Source of the DNA: Pseudotabrizicola sp051200875
GTDB taxonomy: Bacteria; Pseudomonadota; Alphaproteobacteria; Rhodobacterales; Rhodobacteraceae
Assembly (NCBI RefSeq): GCF_051200875.1
Contig: NZ_CP195191.1
Span: 3,900,256-3,964,255 of the forward strand
Direction: 5' to 3'
Length of the DNA stretch: 64,000 bases
Shown: positions 60,043-64,000 of the stretch, piece after piece
Position numbering within the stretch: position 1 is the first letter of the stretch
Layout: the number at the start of each line of letters is the position of its first letter
Position numbers and translations under genes: made by a program
The notes under the pieces: generated by a model
Told to the model about the DNA's origin: nothing
The model's input: only the letters and a program-made list of their open reading frames with translations
Databases searched by the model: none

Positions 60043-61446
60043 ATGATTCCGGTCCGGGGCTATGATGGGGCAAAGGTCGCTGTGCTGGGCCTTGGGCGGT
60101 CGGGGCTTGCGACGGCGCGCGCCTTGCAGGCAGGGGGCGCGGAACCTCTGCTTTGGGATGACAGCCCAGAATCGCGGGCAAAGGCCGAGACCGAAGGGTT
60201 TTTGATCACGGACCTGACGCGCAACGCCGCTTTCGAAGGTGTTGCCGCGCTTATCGTTTCGCCCGGTATCCCGCATTTATATCCGACCCCTAACAAGATC
60301 ATCGCGCGGGCCTTGGAGCTGGGCATTCCGGTCGACAATGACATCGGGCTGTTCTTTCAAAGCTTCGCCACGACGGAGTGGGATGAGATGGATGTCCCGC
60401 CGCGGGTTGTCTGTGTCACCGGATCAAACGGGAAGTCGACGACCACGGCCTTGATCCATCACATCTTGCAGGTTGCCGGGCGGCCAACGCAGATGGCCGG
60501 GAATATCGGCAAGGGTGTCTTGTCGATTGATCCGGCGCAGGATGGCGAAGTCGTGGTGCTGGAGCTTTCCAGCTATCAGACCGATCTGGCGCGGGCCTTG
60601 ACGCCCGATGTCGCGGTGTTCACCAACCTGTCGCCTGACCATCTGGACCGTCACAACGGAATGGGCGGCTATTTCGCGGCCAAGCGTCGGTTGTTTGCCG
60701 AAGGCGGGCCGGATCGTGCCGTGGTGGGTATTGACGAGATCGAGGGACAGTTTCTGGCCAATCAGTTGGGGCAGGGGCCGGGGGATGATCGGGTGATCCG
60801 CATTTCTTCGGGGCAAAAGATTGATGGCTTTGGCTGGTCGGTCTTTGCACGCAAAGGTTTTCTGGCAGAATGGCGCAAAGGGCGTCAGGTGGCCAATATC
60901 GACCTGCGCGAGGTTTCGGGGCTGCCCGGCGCGCATAACCATCAGAACGCCTGCGCAGCCTATGCCGCCGCGCGTGCCCTTGGGATTGCGCCCAAGCTGA
61001 TTGAAGGGGCGTTCCAGTCTTTCGCGGGCCTTCCTCATCGTAGCCAGTTGGTGGGGGAACGCGACGGCGTTCGGTTCATCAATGACTCGAAGGCCACGAA
61101 TGTGGATAGTGCGGCAAAGGCCTTGCAGGCCTTTCCCAAAATCCGATGGATTGCCGGGGGCATGGGCAAGGATGGCGGGATTGCCGCTTTGGCCCCGCAT
61201 CTTGGGTCGGTCGTCAAAGCCTATCTGATTGGCCATTCGGCGCGGGATTTCGCGTTGCAGATTGATGAGACCGATCACGAGATTTGCGAAACGATGGAAC
61301 GGGCGGTTCAAAGGGCGGCTGAAGAAGCCCAGCCGGGGGAAGTGGTTCTGCTGGCCCCGGCGGCCGCAAGTTTTGACCAATATCCGAATTTCGAAAAACG
61401 CGGTGAGGATTTCACCCTGCGCGTCAAGGCGCTGATCGGTGGCTGA
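60043..61446 (+). CDS. murD: UDP-MurNAc-L-alanine:D-glutamate ligase MurD
   Basis: A 467-residue ligase. N-terminal Rossmann motif VAVLGLGRSGLATA; ATP loop TGSNGKSTT places Lys131; ELSSYQTDL and HNHQNACAAYAAAR are further motifs. AAGGGGG supports the ATG at 60043; the longer in-frame ORF is not conserved-looking. The downstream methyltransferase overlaps by 8 bp. Confidence 0.95.
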   Translation: MIPVRGYDGAKVAVLGLGRSGLATARALQAGGAEPLLWDDSPESRAKAETEGFLITDLTRNAAFEGVAALIVSPGIPHLYPTPNKIIARALELGIPVDNDIGLFFQSFATTEWDEMDVPPRVVCVTGSNGKSTTTALIHHILQVAGRPTQMAGNIGKGVLSIDPAQDGEVVVLELSSYQTDLARALTPDVAVFTNLSPDHLDRHNGMGGYFAAKRRLFAEGGPDRAVVGIDEIEGQFLANQLGQGPGDDRVIRISSGQKIDGFGWSVFARKGFLAEWRKGRQVANIDLREVSGLPGAHNHQNACAAYAAARALGIAPKLIEGAFQSFAGLPHRSQLVGERDGVRFINDSKATNVDSAAKALQAFPKIRWIAGGMGKDGGIAALAPHLGSVVKAYLIGHSARDFALQIDETDHEICETMERAVQRAAEEAQPGEVVLLAPAAASFDQYPNFEKRGEDFTLRVKALIGG

Positions 61447-62052
61447 GGACGACCACGGGCATGAGGCGGTTTACGATGCCTCGGCCCATGCGTGGGATGT
61501 CGAACGGCAGGGCAGGTTCCCCGAACGCTTTCTGATCCAGCGGCTGGTTGCCGGATTGCCTCGCGGTGCGGCCGTTCTGGATTTGGGCTGCGGCAGCGGG
61601 CAACCGATTGCGGCTTTTCTGGCAGAGCAGGGGTTTTTGGTCACGGGCGTTGATTTCTCGGCGCGGATGTTGGCGCTTGCGGCGGCGCGGTTGCCCGCGC
61701 AGCGCTTTGTTCGGCAGGACATGCGGATGCTGTCTTTGGGGCAGCGTTTTCAGGCTGTCGTGGCATGGGACAGCTTCTTTCATCTCTGGGCCAGCGAACA
61801 GTTGGTGCTGATCCCAAGGATCGCGGAGCATCTTTGTGCAGGCGGACTGTTCCTGTTCACTTGCGGGCCGGATGCGGCGAGGCGTGGGGCAGGGTGGCCG
61901 GCGGGCCTGTCTTTCACGCCTCTTTGTCGCGGCAAGGATATGCCGATGGTCTGGCGCAGTCGGGCTTAAAGATGGTCGACTTCGTTGCCGAAGATGCAAG
62001 AGTCTGGGGTCGCAGTTGGTGCCTTGCTCAATCTGGTGGCACCCGAAATTAA
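61439..62052 (+). pseudogene. class I SAM methyltransferase, frameshifted
   Basis: The N-terminal 145 residues encode a clear SAM methyltransferase (VLDLGCGSGQPIAAFLAEQGFLVTGVDFSARML, read in parts; motif I LGCGSG). After CGPD (about 61876) the frame drifts into non-family sequence, while the family-like tail GEAWGRVAGGPVFHASLS resumes in another frame and ends at 62052. A one-base loss near 61876 explains both. The start overlaps murD by 8 bp. It is either a real pseudogene or an assembly error. Confidence 0.72.
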
Positions 62053-62079
62053 AAAAGGCCCCCAAGCAGGAGCCTTTTG
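62051..62079. terminator. bidirectional terminator before the bactofilin gene
   Basis: AAAAGGC (62053-62059) pairs with GCCTTTT (62072-62078); A/T runs on both sides allow termination from either direction. It lies between the convergent methyltransferase and bactofilin genes. Confidence 0.78.
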
Positions 62080-62105
62080 TTAGGCGAGGCTAAGAAGACG
62101 AAGCC

Positions 62106-62465
62106 TTATTTCCGTTTGGCGAAGCGGCCTTCGATCTGAGCGCCGCTTTCGATAACCAAGGTTGCATAGGTCACATCAGCGGCCACTTGTGCGGTTGCGC
62201 GCAAGGTAAAGGCACCCGCGTCGACCTGCCCATCCAGTTTACCTTTCACATCGACGGTTTCCGCGCGCACCAAACCTTTCATTCTGCCGTCGGCAGAAAT
62301 GGCAAGGCTGCGTGCAGAGATGTTGCCATCGACTTCGCCCGCCATTTCAATATCGCCAGCGGAAGAGACCTCTCCGGTGATTTTCAGATCCGCCGCGAAA
62401 ACGGATTTTGTGTTCGAAGGACGCGCGCTTGGCGCAGCGGTCTGGTCGGCAGTCTTGTTGAACAT
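62106..62465 (-). CDS. bactofilin family cytoskeletal protein
   Basis: A 119-residue polymer-forming protein. Residues about 22-112 form the right-handed beta-helix repeat of bactofilins (LKITGEVSSAGDIEMAGEVDGNISARSLAISADGRMKGLV, read in parts). Bactofilins organise cell-wall enzymes; placement beside murD suits that role. Short tails flank the domain. Confidence 0.88.
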   Translation of the reverse strand: MFNKTADQTAAPSARPSNTKSVFAADLKITGEVSSAGDIEMAGEVDGNISARSLAISADGRMKGLVRAETVDVKGKLDGQVDAGAFTLRATAQVAADVTYATLVIESGAQIEGRFAKRK

Positions 62466-62659
62466 AGCGTTTCCGTTTGGATTGGGCGTTGATCAGGTTG
62501 GACCCGATAAGGGCCGAGGAGCGGCCTCTGGTCAAGGCCCGAGCCGGAAACCGTGTCGGATTCGGGCAGGGAATGGCCCGAGACAGGTCGGAGACGGGCC
62601 AGACGACGGTTGCGACACAACCTCTGATGGGGTGGTCTGGAACGATGAGGGCCGCGAAG

Positions 62660-63628
62660 ATGACTGTTGATCCGTTTTTCACTCCGGTTTCCGGATTTGA
62701 CCTGGCACGATTCGCGGGGGTTCCAACCTTCATGCGCCTGCCGCACGTCCCGCTTGACCATGCGCGGATCAGAGAGGTGCAGATCGGCTTGATCGGTGCG
62801 CCTTGGGATGGCGGCACGACGAACCGTCCCGGCCCGCGGCATGGGCCAAGGGCGCTGCGCGATGCCAGTACGATGATGCGCGCCCAGAATGGTGTGACCG
62901 GTGTTCGGCCTTTCGAGAGCGTGGCCTGTGCCGATCTGGGGGATGTGCCGCCAAACCCCGCAGATCTGATGGACAGCCTGAAAAGGATGGAAAGCTTTTA
63001 TCAAAAGGTGCGCGACGCCGGGATCGTGCCCTTGACCGCGGGCGGAGACCACCTGTGCAGCCTGCCGATCCTGCGGGCGTTGGGAAAGGGGCGGCCCTTG
63101 GGCATGATTCACTTCGACAGCCACACCGACCTGTTTCATAGCTATTTCGGCGGGTCGATGTACACCCACGGCACGCCCTTCCGCCGCGCCGTTGAGGAAA
63201 GCCTGCTGGATCCGCAGCGTGTGACCATGATCGGCATTCGCGGCACCACCTATGATGATGAAGACAGGGATTTTGCCAAAGCCGTCGGCATTCGGGTGAT
63301 TCCGATCGAAGAGTTCCACAAGCGCGGAACTGAGGACGTGATGGCCGAGGCCCGCGCGCGCGCAGGCGCGGGGGATACCTATATCTCCTACGATATCGAC
63401 TTCGTGGATCCCGCCTTTGCACCGGGCACCGGCACGCCCGAGATTGGCGGGCCGACCAGTTGGCAGGCGCTTGAGGTGGTTCGCGGTCTGAAAGGGGTCA
63501 GAATCGTCGGTGCCGATCTGGTCGAGGTCTCGCCACCCTTCGATCTGGGGGGCGTTACGGCCTATCTGGGCGCGTCGATCCTGTTTGAGCTGCTTTGCGT
63601 GATGTCTGAGGGGGCGATTCAGCGGTGA
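62660..63628 (+). CDS. speB: agmatinase/ureohydrolase family enzyme
   Basis: A 322-residue manganese hydrolase of the arginase family. The metal ligands are in GGDHLCSLP, HFDSHTDL and SYDIDFVDPAFAPG. The sequence resembles agmatinase (agmatine to putrescine and urea), but related guanidino-acid hydrolases look the same at this resolution. ATG at 62660; alternative at 62645. It leads directly into the GANTC repeat region. Confidence 0.85.
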   Translation: MTVDPFFTPVSGFDLARFAGVPTFMRLPHVPLDHARIREVQIGLIGAPWDGGTTNRPGPRHGPRALRDASTMMRAQNGVTGVRPFESVACADLGDVPPNPADLMDSLKRMESFYQKVRDAGIVPLTAGGDHLCSLPILRALGKGRPLGMIHFDSHTDLFHSYFGGSMYTHGTPFRRAVEESLLDPQRVTMIGIRGTTYDDEDRDFAKAVGIRVIPIEEFHKRGTEDVMAEARARAGAGDTYISYDIDFVDPAFAPGTGTPEIGGPTSWQALEVVRGLKGVRIVGADLVEVSPPFDLGGVTAYLGASILFELLCVMSEGAIQR

Positions 63629-63711
63629 CTCGGGGGTGAATCGCAGATGAATCGGGGGTGACTCGGCCCAAAACCGGATCCGAGAGGGGTGATTCAGCCA
63701 AGATTCGAGTC
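63616..63711. promoter_or_regulatory. 11-bp tandem GANTC repeat region
   Basis: Eight GANTC sites: at 63616, 63627, 63638, 63649 and 63660 (spaced exactly 11 bp, consensus GANTCGGGGGT), then 63691, 63702 and 63707. The first overlaps the end of the agmatinase gene. GANTC is the CcrM methylation sequence in alphaproteobacteria and marks cell-cycle-controlled promoters and some origins. Confidence 0.75.
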
Positions 63712-63753
63712 GCTCCCGGCCCCCATGATCGCGTGCAAACCGGTCGCACTGCC

Positions 63754-63762
63754 TTATCCACA
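63754..63762 (+). promoter_or_regulatory. perfect DnaA box
   Basis: TTATCCACA, the consensus DnaA-binding 9-mer, lies 43 bp after the GANTC cluster, followed by an AT-rich stretch. No second box was seen in the last 370 bp. Confidence 0.7.
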
Positions 63763-64000
63763 GGCATTTCACCCAATAAAAATTGGGGTCCGAGAAAAAA
63801 TCGTCATGAAAGTGTTTTTTTCCTCTTGCGGTCCCCAGACACCGGACGTAAACACCGCCTCACCGAAACGGACGGTACGACGAAAGACGGAACGGACGGA
63901 ACGGCGGCGGAAACGAAAGTGAAAGCCGAAACTATCTGAAGACAAGGCGGTTCGGGGAACGCTAAGAGATTAGCGCCTCGGTTCTTTTTGTCCTCACGCT
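63763..64000. other. right-edge intergenic region
   Basis: No convincing gene. It holds an AT-rich run (63770-63830), a purine-rich ACGGA-type stretch (63880-63930) and a small hairpin CGCTAA-GAGA-TTAGCG at 63960-63975. Given the dcw context the next gene may be ftsW, but it is outside the window. Confidence 0.4.

Noticed and set aside
63754..63762. The DnaA box and direct repeats as a chromosomal or plasmid replication origin.
   Set aside because: Only one perfect box was found and no replication gene is present; a regulatory role is the safer reading, so origin is kept only as an alternative.
63658..63939. A 93-codon plus-strand frame at the right edge.
   Set aside because: It crosses the GANTC repeats and a DnaA box and has a low-complexity, charged composition without a domain.

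Overview
The window is a chromosomal stretch of a GC-rich alphaproteobacterium that looks like a member of the Rhodobacteraceae/Paracoccaceae. The support is the gene content and its neighbourhoods: a PhaC/PhaP/PhaR polyhydroxybutyrate locus with CTGC-N3-GCAG operators, a DUF1127 gene followed by CCUCCUCCC-loop small RNAs, an alphaproteobacterial dcw cell-wall cluster, DUF6455 and DUF2161 proteins, and lineage-type intergenic repeats. No rRNA operon, intact insertion sequence, prophage or CRISPR array was seen. Names rest on reading the sequence and on memory of families; no database search was run.

Layout. 0-11.7 kb: housekeeping and membrane genes (ABC exporter, acyl-CoA synthetase, EI24/CysZ-type protein, nitroreductase, a HisD-family dehydrogenase, an M48 lipoprotein, DUF2254, dgkA, an ArsC/Spx-type protein). 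11.8-16.8 kb, minus strand: cold-shock protein, a complete bufferin-type RiPP operon (bufA-bufB-bufC-doxX) and thrS. 17.0-20.2 kb: a Tag-like glycosylase and three consecutive alpha/beta hydrolases. 20.2-25.7 kb: PHB turnover (phaZ, phaC, phaP, phaR) and a LysR regulator. 25.7-34.4 kb: AsnC/LysE pair, a possible glycosyltransferase, hisB-hisH, Ada-like and DMT genes, hisA-hisF-hisE, rlmB. 34.5-36.3 kb: tRNA-Tyr and two identical tRNA-Gly genes that flank a TetR/DUF2306 pair. 36.6-45.9 kb: EF-hand protein, a gene-poor stretch, pyruvate carboxylase, an MFS/MarR pair and a UvrD helicase. 46-49.3 kb: BenE, the small-RNA array with its DUF1127 gene, and an Mrp/ApbC protein. 49.6-63.6 kb: dcw cluster (mraZ, rsmH, ftsL, ftsI, murE, murF, mraY, murD), interrupted by DUF2161 and PAS genes and followed by a broken methyltransferase, a bactofilin and an agmatinase-family gene.

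Most striking signals. (1) Ten hairpins carrying a GGGAGGAGG-complement loop lie in five two-hairpin units downstream of the DUF1127 gene; G-U wobbles appear only if the minus strand is the RNA. I recall four homologous CcsR (cuckoo) RNAs in Rhodobacter sphaeroides, so this looks like an expanded array. (2) Eight GANTC (CcrM) sites lie within 96 bp near the right edge, five of them spaced exactly 11 bp, next to a perfect DnaA box. (3) A four-copy mosaic repeat has a fixed head (CCTTTATCTTGG) and a tail G-run/C-run hairpin, with a central stem whose sequence changes completely while its pairing is kept; one copy sits between the bufferin precursor and its modifying enzyme. (4) Two leader hairpins built on GTCCCCGACGGGGAC sit 17-20 nt upstream of start codons. 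(5) A 10-bp periodic MraZ-type operator lies upstream of mraZ, and a near-consensus sigma-54 promoter precedes the PAS gene inside the dcw cluster.
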